64,000 nucleotides of DNA from Erysipelotrichales bacterium. Lineage in GTDB: Bacteria; Bacillota_I; Bacilli_A; RFN20; CAG-826. Under the pieces are notes generated by a model. That model did no database searches and was not told the origin of the DNA. It saw only the letters and a list, made by a program, of their open reading frames with translations. Position numbers and translations under genes: made by a program. The stretch spans positions 1 to 64,000 of the forward strand of contig JAFLUZ010000001.1 of the NCBI GenBank assembly GCA_022508535.1, given 5' to 3'. Positions within the stretch are counted from its first letter, which is position 1. Each line of letters begins with the position of its first letter. Of this stretch, positions 9,163 to 17,801 are shown in pieces.

Positions 9163-9176
9163 TACTAGAGTGCTAA
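9150..9176. promoter_or_regulatory. Second, degenerate CIRCE-like element
   Basis: TTAGCAATG, 9 bases, then a perfect right arm GAGTGCTAA (9168-9176). The left arm matches 7 of 9 positions. It covers the -35 box of clpB, so with the downstream element it would bracket the promoter. Confidence 0.6.
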
Positions 9177-9222
9177 AAATAATTATATATTAATATTATG
9201 TTTTAAAAACGATTAATTAGAC

Positions 9223-9251
9223 TTGTAAAGAATAGATTTAATTGATAAAAT
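9223..9251 (+). promoter_or_regulatory. Sigma-A promoter of tRNA-Leu
   Basis: TTGTAA (9223-9228), 17 bases, TAAAAT (9246-9251), ending 9 bases before the tRNA. Confidence 0.6.
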
Positions 9252-9260
9252 ATCTACACT

Positions 9261-9346
9261 GCCCGAGTGGTGAAATTGGTAGACGCAATGGACTCAAAAT
9301 CCATCGGTTAAGAGCCATGCCGGTTCGAGTCCGGCCTCGGGCACCA
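9261..9346 (+). tRNA. tRNA-Leu (anticodon CAA)
   Basis: An 86-base class II tRNA with a long variable arm. The acceptor arms are GCCCGAG and CTCGGGC. The anticodon stem ATGGA/TCCAT encloses CTCAAAA, giving CAA, which reads TTG. CCA is encoded. Confidence 0.95.
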
Positions 9347-9359
9347 TTTAGAAAATAAT

Positions 9360-9391
9360 GAAGTAATACATCTGTATTGCTTCTTTTTTTT
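9360..9391 (+). terminator. Terminator of tRNA-Leu
   Basis: GAAGTAATAC and GTATTGCTTC pair over 10 bp around a four-base loop and are followed by eight T residues. Confidence 0.8.
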
Positions 9392-9428
9392 AAGCAAGAA
9401 TCTAAAATGTTATATTATATTTGCTAAA

Positions 9429-9461
9429 TAGTGAAAAAATAGTGAAAAAATAGTGAAATTA
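9429..9461 (+). repeat. Three tandem 11-bp repeats before the Fic gene
   Basis: TAGTGAAAAAA occurs twice back to back (9429-9439, 9440-9450) and a third copy is TAGTGAAATTA (9451-9461). The 11-bp period is about one helical turn, so a protein could bind the same face three times. The array ends 25 bases before the Fic start codon and is a candidate operator. Confidence 0.7.
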
Positions 9462-9486
9462 TGATATATTATGGTAAGGTGATATT

Positions 9487-10542
9487 ATGATAAAAATTGA
9501 TTTAAATAATAGACTTTTAAAATCAATCATCGAAATTGAAAAAAACAAAACAATACTTGAAAATACAAAAGTTCCAATTGAACTATCTAATAAATTTAGA
9601 AAAAACACTAGAAAAAGAAGTTCATATGCCTCTAATGCTATTGAAGGTAATCCTCTTACATACGAACAAGCTGAAGTTGCTATTGAAAGTAATAATAGAC
9701 ATTTTTTGAAACCAGAGCAAGAAGTTAGAAACTATTACTTGGCCTTAGAATATTTATCAAATGAATTAGAAAAAAATACGCCTTTTTCCCTTGAACTATT
9801 GTTAAAAGTTCAAAAGCAAATAGTTTTAGGAACGTCAAAAGATAAAATTGGTTTAAGGGGACCTATGCCACCAGGAGTTTTATTTGCAGTATATGATAGC
9901 AAAACTGGAAGACCTGAATATATTCCACCAGAATATAATGATGTTCCATCTCTTTTAGAAGAACTTATAAAATATATTAACGAGTCAGATGATCATCCTA
10001 TAATAAAGGCTGCTATTTTACATTATCAACTTGTCACAATTCATCCTTTTGAAGATGGAAATGGAAGAACTGCCAGAATTATGTCAAACTATATCCTTTC
10101 TTATTACGGATATGGTTTTAAAGAAATTGGTTCTTTAGAAGAATATTTTTCTTATAATCTTGATGAATATTATTCTTCATTACAAATGGGATTACCTGCT
10201 TTATACTATGAAGGAAGAAATAATCCTCCTCATCCTGAAATTTGGGTTGATTATTTTATTAAGATTTTTTTGTTATATGCCAATAAAGTTACATTGATTG
10301 TCACAAATTCTATTAAAGATAATGAAAAAGAAAGATTTAATCGATTATCTATAAAAGCAAAAAACTTGTTAGAATATATAAGAAATGAGGAAATAATTGA
10401 ATTCTCTCCAATAGAATTATCATCCGCATTTAAGGTTTCAAATAGAACAATTATTAATTGGTGTGTAGAACTTTGCAATAATGGATATGTGAAACCAAAT
10501 ATAGTTAACAAACGAGTTAGAACATATTCCGTAATTAGATGA
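9487..10542 (+). CDS. Fic-domain protein with C-terminal winged helix
   Basis: Fic enzymes usually transfer AMP from ATP to a hydroxyl of a target protein. The full catalytic motif is present as HPFEDGNGRTAR near residue 184, with the catalytic His. An inhibitory-helix motif of the S/T-xxx-E-G/N type is seen upstream as SNAIEGN near residue 49, so this is the self-inhibited class. The end (residues 285-345) looks like a winged helix-turn-helix (ELSSAFKVSNRTIINWCVEL), which could bind DNA. The target is unknown, and no small antitoxin gene is adjacent. Three 11-bp repeats lie just upstream. The start codon follows GGTGAT. Confidence 0.88.
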   Translation: MIKIDLNNRLLKSIIEIEKNKTILENTKVPIELSNKFRKNTRKRSSYASNAIEGNPLTYEQAEVAIESNNRHFLKPEQEVRNYYLALEYLSNELEKNTPFSLELLLKVQKQIVLGTSKDKIGLRGPMPPGVLFAVYDSKTGRPEYIPPEYNDVPSLLEELIKYINESDDHPIIKAAILHYQLVTIHPFEDGNGRTARIMSNYILSYYGYGFKEIGSLEEYFSYNLDEYYSSLQMGLPALYYEGRNNPPHPEIWVDYFIKIFLLYANKVTLIVTNSIKDNEKERFNRLSIKAKNLLEYIRNEEIIEFSPIELSSAFKVSNRTIINWCVELCNNGYVKPNIVNKRVRTYSVIR

Positions 10543-10585
10543 TCACTTAAATAAATGAGATAATTTTTGTTATAAGGAAAAATGT

Positions 10586-11107
10586 ATGCAAAGACAATGT
10601 TTTGAGCCTATTTATGATAATAATTGTAATATTCTTATACTTGGCAGTATTCCAAGTGTAAAGTCATTAGAAAATAATTTTTATTACATGCATCCAAGAA
10701 ATCAGTTTTGGAAAATATTAGATGCAGTATTTTATGATGCTCAGCCAACATTCACTTTATTAGTGGAAAATTATCGAAATAATAAAAGTGATAAAAATCG
10801 CGAGGCAATTAAACAACTTTTATTAACAAATAATATTGCACTTTTTGATGTGATAAATAATTGTGAAGGGAAAGGATCTTTAGATATTAATATTGATAAC
10901 AAAAGTATTAACACTAATGAAAATGAGATAAGTAAAATTCTTCAAATAACAAACAAAGTATTTCTTAATGGTGAAAAAGCATATAGTCTATTTATAAAAA
11001 TGTTTCCTCAGTTAAAAGAAGTAGCAATTAAATTACCAAGCACAAGTCCTGCAAATACAATATCTTTTGAAAACAAATTAGAAGAATGGAAGAAAATAAA
11101 AAATTAG
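10586..11107 (+). CDS. Family 6 uracil/hypoxanthine-DNA glycosylase
   Basis: Removes deaminated bases (hypoxanthine, and uracil in some members) from DNA to start base excision repair. The N-terminal block LGSIPSVKSLENNFYYMHP with NQFW is the signature of the family 6 DNA-deoxyinosine glycosylases, and LPSTSPAN near residue 150 is the C-terminal active-site motif. The length of 173 is normal. It begins 43 bases after the Fic gene and may be cotranscribed, though no functional link is evident. AAGGAAAA precedes the ATG. Confidence 0.82.
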   Translation: MQRQCFEPIYDNNCNILILGSIPSVKSLENNFYYMHPRNQFWKILDAVFYDAQPTFTLLVENYRNNKSDKNREAIKQLLLTNNIALFDVINNCEGKGSLDINIDNKSINTNENEISKILQITNKVFLNGEKAYSLFIKMFPQLKEVAIKLPSTSPANTISFENKLEEWKKIKN

Positions 11108-11135
11108 CCCATCGATTGGACTAATTTTCTTTTAT
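11101..11135. terminator. Bidirectional terminator overlapping two stop codons
   Basis: AAATTAG-C-CCA and TGG-A-CTAATTT form an 11-position stem with one mismatch, with T-rich tracts on both sides. The stop codons of both convergent genes lie inside it. Confidence 0.65.
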
Positions 11136-11417
11136 TCTATTATTAAATCGTTGGAGGCCTTGCTCCACTAATTGCCTTTGATAAGGCGATAAATAGAAAA
11201 ATATCCCTAAGAGTTCTCCTACATGAATTAACTCACCATCACGAATAAACTCCCAAGTTTCTTTAGATGCGTCAATATTGGTGCTATGAATGTGATCATC
11301 ATATTGAATAATTGCTTCTAGTTCACCAATTAAATCGCGTTTGGCATTTTGTAAAGTCTCAAAATTCATTTCTTCATTTGCAGTATATTGCTCATTATTT
11401 GAAAGATAATTAAACAT
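11121..11417 (-). CDS. Small ferritin-like protein, possibly spore-associated
   Basis: A 98-residue, mostly helical protein. AKRDLIGELEAIIQYDDHIH and ELIHVGELLGIFFYL have the E-x6-Y and E-x2-H spacing of a rubrerythrin/ferritin-like helix pair that binds a di-iron centre. With only two such helices it would have to dimerise to complete a four-helix bundle. AAAGGAG precedes the start. The minus strand upstream carries AC, 17 bases, CATATTATA, which fits a mother-cell sigma factor promoter. Together these suggest a spore-coat or spore-layer protein, but this is inference. Confidence 0.55.
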   Translation of the reverse strand: MFNYLSNNEQYTANEEMNFETLQNAKRDLIGELEAIIQYDDHIHSTNIDASKETWEFIRDGELIHVGELLGIFFYLSPYQRQLVEQGLQRFNNRIKEN

Positions 11418-11439
11418 AATAACTCCTTTAAATCACATT

Positions 11440-11467
11440 TATAATATGCATTAAATGTTGTGATTGT
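11440..11467 (-). promoter_or_regulatory. Candidate mother-cell sigma promoter (ferritin-like gene)
   Basis: On the minus strand AC (11467-11466), a 17-base gap and CATATTATA (11448-11440), which fits the sigma-K type -10 pattern CATAnnnTA. It stands about 22 bases before the start codon. Confidence 0.35.
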
Positions 11468-11470
11468 CAG

Positions 11471-11506
11471 TAAAAAAAGCACGCAATATAAATTGTATTG
11501 CGTACT
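11471..11506 (-). terminator. Terminator of the M60 lipoprotein gene
   Basis: On the minus strand AGTACGCAATA pairs with TATTGCGTGCT over 11 bp (two G-T pairs), followed by seven T residues, just past the stop codon of the M60 gene. Confidence 0.8.
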
Positions 11507-11514
11507 TTTAATGA

Positions 11515-14500
11515 TTATTGGCGATATGTGAAACTATCAATTGTTAATGTTCCGCTTAAAACTTTGATTTTTATAGTGTGTTCACCACTACTAAGTAATT
11601 CAGAAATATATGTTAATTTTTTGGATGAGGATTGAGCCAAATTAATTTCTATAGTTTTACCATTATCGATTTCAATTTCGATTATGCAGTCATTATTTTG
11701 AATAGTAAATAAGCCAAATTGAGTTCCGCTGAAGGAATAAATTAGATATCCATCGCCTTCAATTACGTGTCCATATGTTGAAAGTGTTTCATAATTGATT
11801 TTGAAGTTATAATAAGTTGCAACATCAGGAGATTGTTCAATCCCTTTGAAGTCTAGCCCCATATTGATTTCGCTTATTGCTACATAGCGATGAGTATCAG
11901 TATCAGTTACCACTAATCGGTAATAGCGTATTTTTGTTAAATCAAATTTAACTGTCATATTACGATTTTCAAATGGGTGATTCACATAATCACCTAATAG
12001 TTCCATTTCATCTAGAGAAGTTCCACCATATAATTTGAATGTTATTGGCATATGTCTTTCTGCACGGTCATAGCCAGTTATATATAAAGTGTCGCAATCA
12101 TAGTTATCACCTAAATCAATAGTGAGTGTGAATGGCTCTGAAGAAATAAGCTTACCATTTACTGAATGGAATGATGTATTGTCATTACCATCGATAACAT
12201 TTTCAATTTTATAACTATCACCCCAAGGAGCATAATTACAATCAACGATTGATTGTTTTGATTTATCAGCAAGAATAGATGATGTTTCATATGTTCTTTT
12301 ATATTTTTCTTCAAAAGTGAAACCATATTTTTCATAATTGTAATTTGTATTCATTAAATATTTGGATGGAATGGATACAACATTTGGAGTTTTACCTTCT
12401 TCAATTTTGCTCCAACCAAGTTCCATATAAGCATCTGAATTACTTGAAGAAGTTATATATTCTTTAAAGTATAAATAATCACCTTCATGTAAGTTGAAGC
12501 GAAGCACATGATCACCCTCGCTTACGAAATTGTTGTTTTTTGAGGAACTATCAATTTTTTCCGTAACATCAGGGCTATTTATGGCAGTATATAATACGTG
12601 ATTACCACGGTCTGATCTAAAACAAATAACGTATTCACCATCTTCTGGAATATAAATTTTTCCTTCTATTACTCCAATCATATTTGGAGCGATGCCATTC
12701 ATGAATGTTGAATAATATTTATTCAATTCTGTTTTTGATTCATATCCTTCAAAGTTGTTGGCTATAGCATCATCAATAGTTGTATATTTTTTACTGCTAT
12801 AAATGTATTTAATTGCGTCAAGTCCAGCGTATTCTTGTTTGAATTCTAAAGTTAAAGTAACATCTGGAGTATTAATAGTTGCATGCTCTAGAGAAATTTT
12901 TACTTTAATTTTTCCTGATGATTGATGTTCAATGTCAGGTATATATTTATATACATTTGCAGATGCTTTTTCTAAAGTTCCAAATTCCGGTTCAGATATT
13001 TCTTCAATTGTATAGCTAAATCCACTTGGCACATGTAAGTGATTTTCTAAATCAATCATGAATTCCTTACCATATTTTATTTGGAATGGTTTAACAGTTT
13101 CTACAAATAATTCTTGATTATTTACAAAATAGCTTCTACCAGTTTGATATAAAGAGGCCACAGGAACAAAAACAGGAAGATTTCGAGATTGATATTCTGT
13201 TTTAACATCTAAAGAAATAGTTTGATGAAGCATTTCTTCAAAGTAGTAAGTCATATCATAACCAGTTGCTTCAGATAGAGCACGATACCAAACATCTACT
13301 CCACCTTGACGATTTCCTAGTTGAGTGGCTTTGATAAATGTATCTACTCCAAAAGTGTGAATAATATCTGCATAAGCATTTAGACTTGAGATTGGTGTGC
13401 CTTCTTGACTCTTTTTAATTGTTTCACGAAGACTTCGTGATGGATCAGTATAGGCATTCCAATCAGTTAAAGTGCTATCACTTTCACTGCGTTTAGAAGA
13501 AATATTTGTGTAATTAATATACGATAATAAATTGATAGCGTTATTCGTTACTTCGTCACCAGGTGCAAAACCATATCTTTGGAAGTGGTGGTTATATTCA
13601 TGAATCGTACCCCACATACCATTAGAAGTAAATGCCTCGTAATCAAGAGAAGAAGTAATCCAATCAGGAGGTAGGTTACACCAGTTTCGACCAACAAAAG
13701 CAACTGCTGCTCCAGCAGCAATAAACGGATCATAAAGGAAAGTAATACCGATGTTGCTATTTGATCCTGTTGGAACTTGTTTAGATGTTTTAACAATATT
13801 CATCCATAATTTAGAAACAAGCATTAAATTTTTATAATCCATATTTACATAGCGTTTTGATCCAGAATGACGAACAGCATTGTCCCAAATTTCAAAATCA
13901 AAATATGGAGCACTTAATCCTTTCATTGCTTCGAATTCTTCTTCGGTTGTATAACCATATATAAAGTGAGGATATTCAACCGCGCCAGAAATAGTAACTT
14001 TGAATGAATGACCATTATTAAGTTTTGGTGAAATATAAATTGGACCACCAAGAGCGTAACCAACATAAGATATGGTACTAGTAACACTCATTTCATTTAC
14101 AATATATGGCATTCTACAAAAGTCATTACGTGCTTTCCATATATTGTTTTTTTCATTATTTTGACTTGTTTGACCAATCAAAACAGATAAACCACCAGTA
14201 GCTTTTAAGTCATCATCGCTAATTTCAATTTTAATGATTTCACCAGCAGGTGCATATAGGCCTGTAATATAATTTCCAAGTGGACGAGGATTAATTTGAA
14301 TTTCTTTAATAACTGCTGGTTCATCATCAGAAACAGAGCCATAATACATATTTTCACTGGCAGTGTGTTTATATAGTTTCTTTCCAGTTGCTACAGAATT
14401 AAGATAATAATTTCCATCTTTATCCATACTATCATAAGTGGTGGATGATGCACGAAGAAGTTGATCTTCGCTTAAAATTGCATCTTTTTCATTATCAGTA

Positions 14501-15030
14501 ATGTTTGGTAAGCTTGTTCCATAAGTTGGATAACGAGTTAATCCTTCATTAGAAACTTCTGGAATTGTTCTTTCAACATTACCGATAACTTTCATTGTTT
14601 GACCAACATGTGTGTTTGTTGGATTTTTTATTTCTAATTGCTCATAAAGTATTTCAGGTGGAATATCTGGTTCTGGTGTACTTGTTGATCCACTATCTGG
14701 AATTAGAGAGGAGCATGAATCATTATTAGAACTATTAGGTCCAACACTAGTAGAGCCATTGCTTGAAGAGTTGCTACTTGGTAAGTTACTTGAAGGAGCA
14801 CTATCAGATACAGTATTACTAGCCAATGAATCACTAACTGAATTATTAGTGGAATTATTTACTGAATCACTCCCTGTTGTAGGTGAAGGTGGAGTAGGAT
14901 TAGAAGACACCAAATCACTCATTGGATCAGAATTAGAGCTTCTTGAAGGTGAACAACTACATCCACTTATTACTAAAGAAGTGAAAATTGTGGTTATCAT
15001 TAATAGAGTTTTCTTATTTCTTTTAAACAT
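11515..15030 (-). CDS. Surface lipoprotein with M60 metallopeptidase and F5/8C domains
   Basis: A large exported protease of the enhancin/SslE-like M60 group, whose characterised members cleave mucin-type glycoproteins. A signal peptide ends in the lipobox LVISGC (Cys about 23), so it should be lipid-anchored. A Ser/Asn/Pro-rich linker follows to about residue 125. The M60 region contains TGLYAPAGE and the zinc site HEYNHHFQ (HExxH near residue 477) with a downstream GDEV glutamate. A PA14-like segment follows (about 770-890), then an F5/8 type C (discoidin) sugar-binding domain (about 930-1060). I start at ATG 15030 because AAAGGA precedes it; an ATG six codons earlier overlaps that site. 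It stands alone with its own terminator. Confidence 0.88.
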   Translation of the reverse strand: MFKRNKKTLLMITTIFTSLVISGCSCSPSRSSNSDPMSDLVSSNPTPPSPTTGSDSVNNSTNNSVSDSLASNTVSDSAPSSNLPSSNSSSNGSTSVGPNSSNNDSCSSLIPDSGSTSTPEPDIPPEILYEQLEIKNPTNTHVGQTMKVIGNVERTIPEVSNEGLTRYPTYGTSLPNITDNEKDAILSEDQLLRASSTTYDSMDKDGNYYLNSVATGKKLYKHTASENMYYGSVSDDEPAVIKEIQINPRPLGNYITGLYAPAGEIIKIEISDDDLKATGGLSVLIGQTSQNNEKNNIWKARNDFCRMPYIVNEMSVTSTISYVGYALGGPIYISPKLNNGHSFKVTISGAVEYPHFIYGYTTEEEFEAMKGLSAPYFDFEIWDNAVRHSGSKRYVNMDYKNLMLVSKLWMNIVKTSKQVPTGSNSNIGITFLYDPFIAAGAAVAFVGRNWCNLPPDWITSSLDYEAFTSNGMWGTIHEYNHHFQRYGFAPGDEVTNNAINLLSYINYTNISSKRSESDSTLTDWNAYTDPSRSLRETIKKSQEGTPISSLNAYADIIHTFGVDTFIKATQLGNRQGGVDVWYRALSEATGYDMTYYFEEMLHQTISLDVKTEYQSRNLPVFVPVASLYQTGRSYFVNNQELFVETVKPFQIKYGKEFMIDLENHLHVPSGFSYTIEEISEPEFGTLEKASANVYKYIPDIEHQSSGKIKVKISLEHATINTPDVTLTLEFKQEYAGLDAIKYIYSSKKYTTIDDAIANNFEGYESKTELNKYYSTFMNGIAPNMIGVIEGKIYIPEDGEYVICFRSDRGNHVLYTAINSPDVTEKIDSSSKNNNFVSEGDHVLRFNLHEGDYLYFKEYITSSSNSDAYMELGWSKIEEGKTPNVVSIPSKYLMNTNYNYEKYGFTFEEKYKRTYETSSILADKSKQSIVDCNYAPWGDSYKIENVIDGNDNTSFHSVNGKLISSEPFTLTIDLGDNYDCDTLYITGYDRAERHMPITFKLYGGTSLDEMELLGDYVNHPFENRNMTVKFDLTKIRYYRLVVTDTDTHRYVAISEINMGLDFKGIEQSPDVATYYNFKINYETLSTYGHVIEGDGYLIYSFSGTQFGLFTIQNNDCIIEIEIDNGKTIEINLAQSSSKKLTYISELLSSGEHTIKIKVLSGTLTIDSFTYRQ

Positions 15031-15149
15031 AAAAATATGTCCTTTCATTTTTACACATATAATTATTCACAAATTATATTTTGTGTAAAGAAAAAAATAA
15101 AATATTTTTTTAGTCTTTTATGATTGTGAAAAAGTTTGTTTTCTGAAAC

Positions 15150-15178
15150 TTGAAAACTTTGTGTTAGACTTTTATAAT
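15150..15178 (+). promoter_or_regulatory. Sigma-A promoter of the thioesterase operon
   Basis: TTGAAA (15150-15155), 17 bases, TATAAT (15173-15178), 19 bases before the start codon. Confidence 0.75.
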
Positions 15179-15197
15179 TTCAATTAGAGGTGGTAAT

Positions 15198-15920
15198 ATG
15201 GAACTCGTTATTGAATGCTCTTTTCGTTTAACTACAGGATCTTTTGATCACCACGATCAAATACGTCCATATGCTGTCTTAGATTTATTTCAAGAAGTTG
15301 CTGGAACTCATGCTGAAATACTGAATATTGGCTTTCAAGCTTTATATAATCAAGATATTATTTGGGTTTTAGCACGTAACAAATATATAGTAGAACGAGC
15401 CATTCCAGTGTCATCTAATATAAAGGTAAAAACATGGCCTCATCCTAATGGGCGATTTGATTTTATTAGAGATTATGAAATTTATGATGAACAAGGAAAT
15501 CTTTGTATTCGAGGAACTTCAAAATGGTGTTTAGTTAATTATAAGAAAATGCGAATTGTTCCTACGACTTATGCAAAAATTGAAGGGGATTTTTATCATC
15601 ATGAGGCAATTCCTGGACCAGTAGACAAAATTCCTTATGAAAAAGATGAGAGTTTTAAACTTGTCGATACTCATATTGTTCAAGTGTCTGATTTAGACCA
15701 TAATGGGCATATGAATAACGCAAAATATGCAGAATTACTTATCAATGTTTTGAATTTGAAAAAAGAAGAAGAAATTATATCTGTTGAGTTTGATTATTTG
15801 GAGCAACTATTTTTACATGACAAAATTGTTCTTTGCTTAAAAAGAGATGAAAAAGAGGCAATTTTAATTGGAGAAAAAGATCATAAAGCTTGCTTTGTGA
15901 GTCGTTGTAAGTGGAAGTAG
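15198..15920 (+). CDS. Acyl-ACP thioesterase
   Basis: Hydrolyses acyl-ACP to free fatty acid and ACP. Two hot-dog folds are visible. The first (1-125) has SFDHHDQIRPYAVLDLFQEV and AGTHAE. The second (about 150-240) has the motif DLDHNGHMNNAKYAE, with the Asn and His of the FatA/FatB-like active site. The length of 240 is standard for the bacterial PF01643 family. AGAGGTGG precedes the ATG. It is followed at 2 bases by an ABC-F gene and then an SDR, all apparently from one promoter. The product may be short or medium chain fatty acids; chain length cannot be told. Confidence 0.87.
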   Translation: MELVIECSFRLTTGSFDHHDQIRPYAVLDLFQEVAGTHAEILNIGFQALYNQDIIWVLARNKYIVERAIPVSSNIKVKTWPHPNGRFDFIRDYEIYDEQGNLCIRGTSKWCLVNYKKMRIVPTTYAKIEGDFYHHEAIPGPVDKIPYEKDESFKLVDTHIVQVSDLDHNGHMNNAKYAELLINVLNLKKEEEIISVEFDYLEQLFLHDKIVLCLKRDEKEAILIGEKDHKACFVSRCKWK

Positions 15921-15921
15921 T

Positions 15922-17781
15922 ATGGTTGTACTTTCAGTAAATAATATTCGAAAACAATTTGGCGTTGAAGAACTTTTCTCCAATGTTTCTTTTAGCGTGA
16001 ATGAAAATGATAGAATGGCGCTAGTAGGGGCAAACGGCACAGGAAAATCAACGCTTTTAAAAATGATTATTAATAAAGAAGATATATCACCAAATCTTTC
16101 AGATGGAACAAAAGGTGCGATATATTTTTCTAAAGGTACAACATATGGATATTTATCGCAAGATGTGATTGAATCCCTTGATCATACGCTTCGGGAAGAA
16201 GCACTTTTAGTATTTAAAGATTTAATTGAAATGGAAAAAAGACTTACTAGTCTTGCCCAAGAATATGCAAACCACCCAGAAGATGAAAAAATTGCTAAAC
16301 AATATGGAAAATTATTAAGTGAATTTGAGCATCGTGGCGGTTACGACTATAATTATCGCGTAAACATGATGCTATCAAAATTTGGTTTTTCTGAAGATGT
16401 CATTAATCGTCCAATTGGAACTTTCTCAGGTGGCGAGAGAATGAAAATGGCTTTCGTTAAATTATTACTATTAGAACCAAATATTCTTATTTTAGATGAA
16501 CCGACAAATCACCTTGATGTTTCGACCATTGATTGGTTAGAAAATTATCTTAAAAGCTACCATGGGGCAATACTTTTTGTTTCGCATGATCGTTATTTTA
16601 TTAATGGAATAGCAAATAAGGTATTAGAATTAGAAAATCAAACATTTACTCTTTATCAAGGGAACTTTGATGACTATGTTCGTCAAAAGAAAGAACGTTA
16701 TGAAATAATGCTAAAAGAGTATAATTTGCAACAAAAAGAAATAGAAAAATTAAAACGATTTATTGCATTTTATAAACCTAAACCACGATTTGTGTCTAGA
16801 GCAAAAGATCGCGAAAAAAAGCTAGAACATATGAAAAAGATTGATCGTCCAAAAGATGAAGCAAAAGCGATACGTTTTCAATTCGATGGTCAAGTAAGAA
16901 GTGATAAAAAGATTATATATTTTGATCAATGCTCTGTGGGATTTGATGAAGCATTTATTTCACCTTTCTCTTTATATTTATTCGGAAATGATAAACTAGC
17001 AATTATGGGCGATAATGGGACTGGTAAAACCACTTTACTTCGTTCAATCTTAAATGAAATACCATTATTTTCTGGAGCAATTCAGCGTTTAATGCCGTTA
17101 TCTATTGGCTATATCAAACAAAATGATTTTGATTTTGTAAGTGATGAATCGCTTTTAGATTATTTTTGTGATGAATTTCCCGAAATGGGAGAAAAAGCTG
17201 TACGCAATCACTTGGGTAAATTTGCTTTTACAAGTGATGATGTTTTCAAATCTATAAATGTTTTATCTGGTGGAGAAAAGATGCGTGTTATTTTAGCAAA
17301 AATAGTTTTAAAAAATTATGATGTTCTTTTACTTGATGAGCCAACTAACCATTTAGATTTGTTAACAAGAGAAGCATTAATTTCTGCAATGCAAAGTTAT
17401 GAAGGTTGTATAATTTTTGTTTCTCACGATAGATATTTTATAGATTCAATTGCGAATAAAATACTTTATTTTTCACATAAAAAATCTTATGTGCATGAGG
17501 GTAATTATGAAAGCTTTAAAGTAGTAATAAACGAATTAGACACACCTTATGAAGAGAAGATAAAAGTAGTTCATAAAACAAAAGAAAAAGCACCTTCAGT
17601 AAATCAAAAGAATAAAATTGAAAAAAGAATAAAGCAAATAGAAGAAAAGATAGAATTATTAAAACAAGAGGAATGGAAAGAAGAAAATTATACTGATTAT
17701 AAAAAAATGAAAGAAATAGAAGATCAAATTAAGGAGTTAGAAGTAGAATATGAGGATTTACTACTTCAAATCTATGATTAA
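15922..17781 (+). CDS. ABC-F family ATPase (YdiF/Uup type)
   Basis: A cytoplasmic, ribosome-linked ABC protein with two ATPase domains and no membrane segment. Walker A motifs are GANGTGKST (about residue 36) and GDNGTGKTT (about 358); signatures are FSGGERMKMA and LSGGEKMRVI; both domains have DEPTNHLD. The interdomain linker (about 245-310) is the lysine-rich P-site tRNA interaction motif region. A coiled-coil tail (about 560-619) resembles Uup/YdiF. ABC-F proteins rescue or tune stalled ribosomes and some give antibiotic protection; nothing here marks it as a resistance type. It begins 2 bases after the thioesterase stop. Confidence 0.9.
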   Translation: MVVLSVNNIRKQFGVEELFSNVSFSVNENDRMALVGANGTGKSTLLKMIINKEDISPNLSDGTKGAIYFSKGTTYGYLSQDVIESLDHTLREEALLVFKDLIEMEKRLTSLAQEYANHPEDEKIAKQYGKLLSEFEHRGGYDYNYRVNMMLSKFGFSEDVINRPIGTFSGGERMKMAFVKLLLLEPNILILDEPTNHLDVSTIDWLENYLKSYHGAILFVSHDRYFINGIANKVLELENQTFTLYQGNFDDYVRQKKERYEIMLKEYNLQQKEIEKLKRFIAFYKPKPRFVSRAKDREKKLEHMKKIDRPKDEAKAIRFQFDGQVRSDKKIIYFDQCSVGFDEAFISPFSLYLFGNDKLAIMGDNGTGKTTLLRSILNEIPLFSGAIQRLMPLSIGYIKQNDFDFVSDESLLDYFCDEFPEMGEKAVRNHLGKFAFTSDDVFKSINVLSGGEKMRVILAKIVLKNYDVLLLDEPTNHLDLLTREALISAMQSYEGCIIFVSHDRYFIDSIANKILYFSHKKSYVHEGNYESFKVVINELDTPYEEKIKVVHKTKEKAPSVNQKNKIEKRIKQIEEKIELLKQEEWKEENYTDYKKMKEIEDQIKELEVEYEDLLLQIYD

Positions 17782-17801
17782 TTTATAGCGGAGAATAAAT
17801 T

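Noticed and set aside
14759-15088. A leucine-rich frame opposite the M60 linker
   Set aside because: It is the complement of the Ser/Asn linker and signal peptide region.
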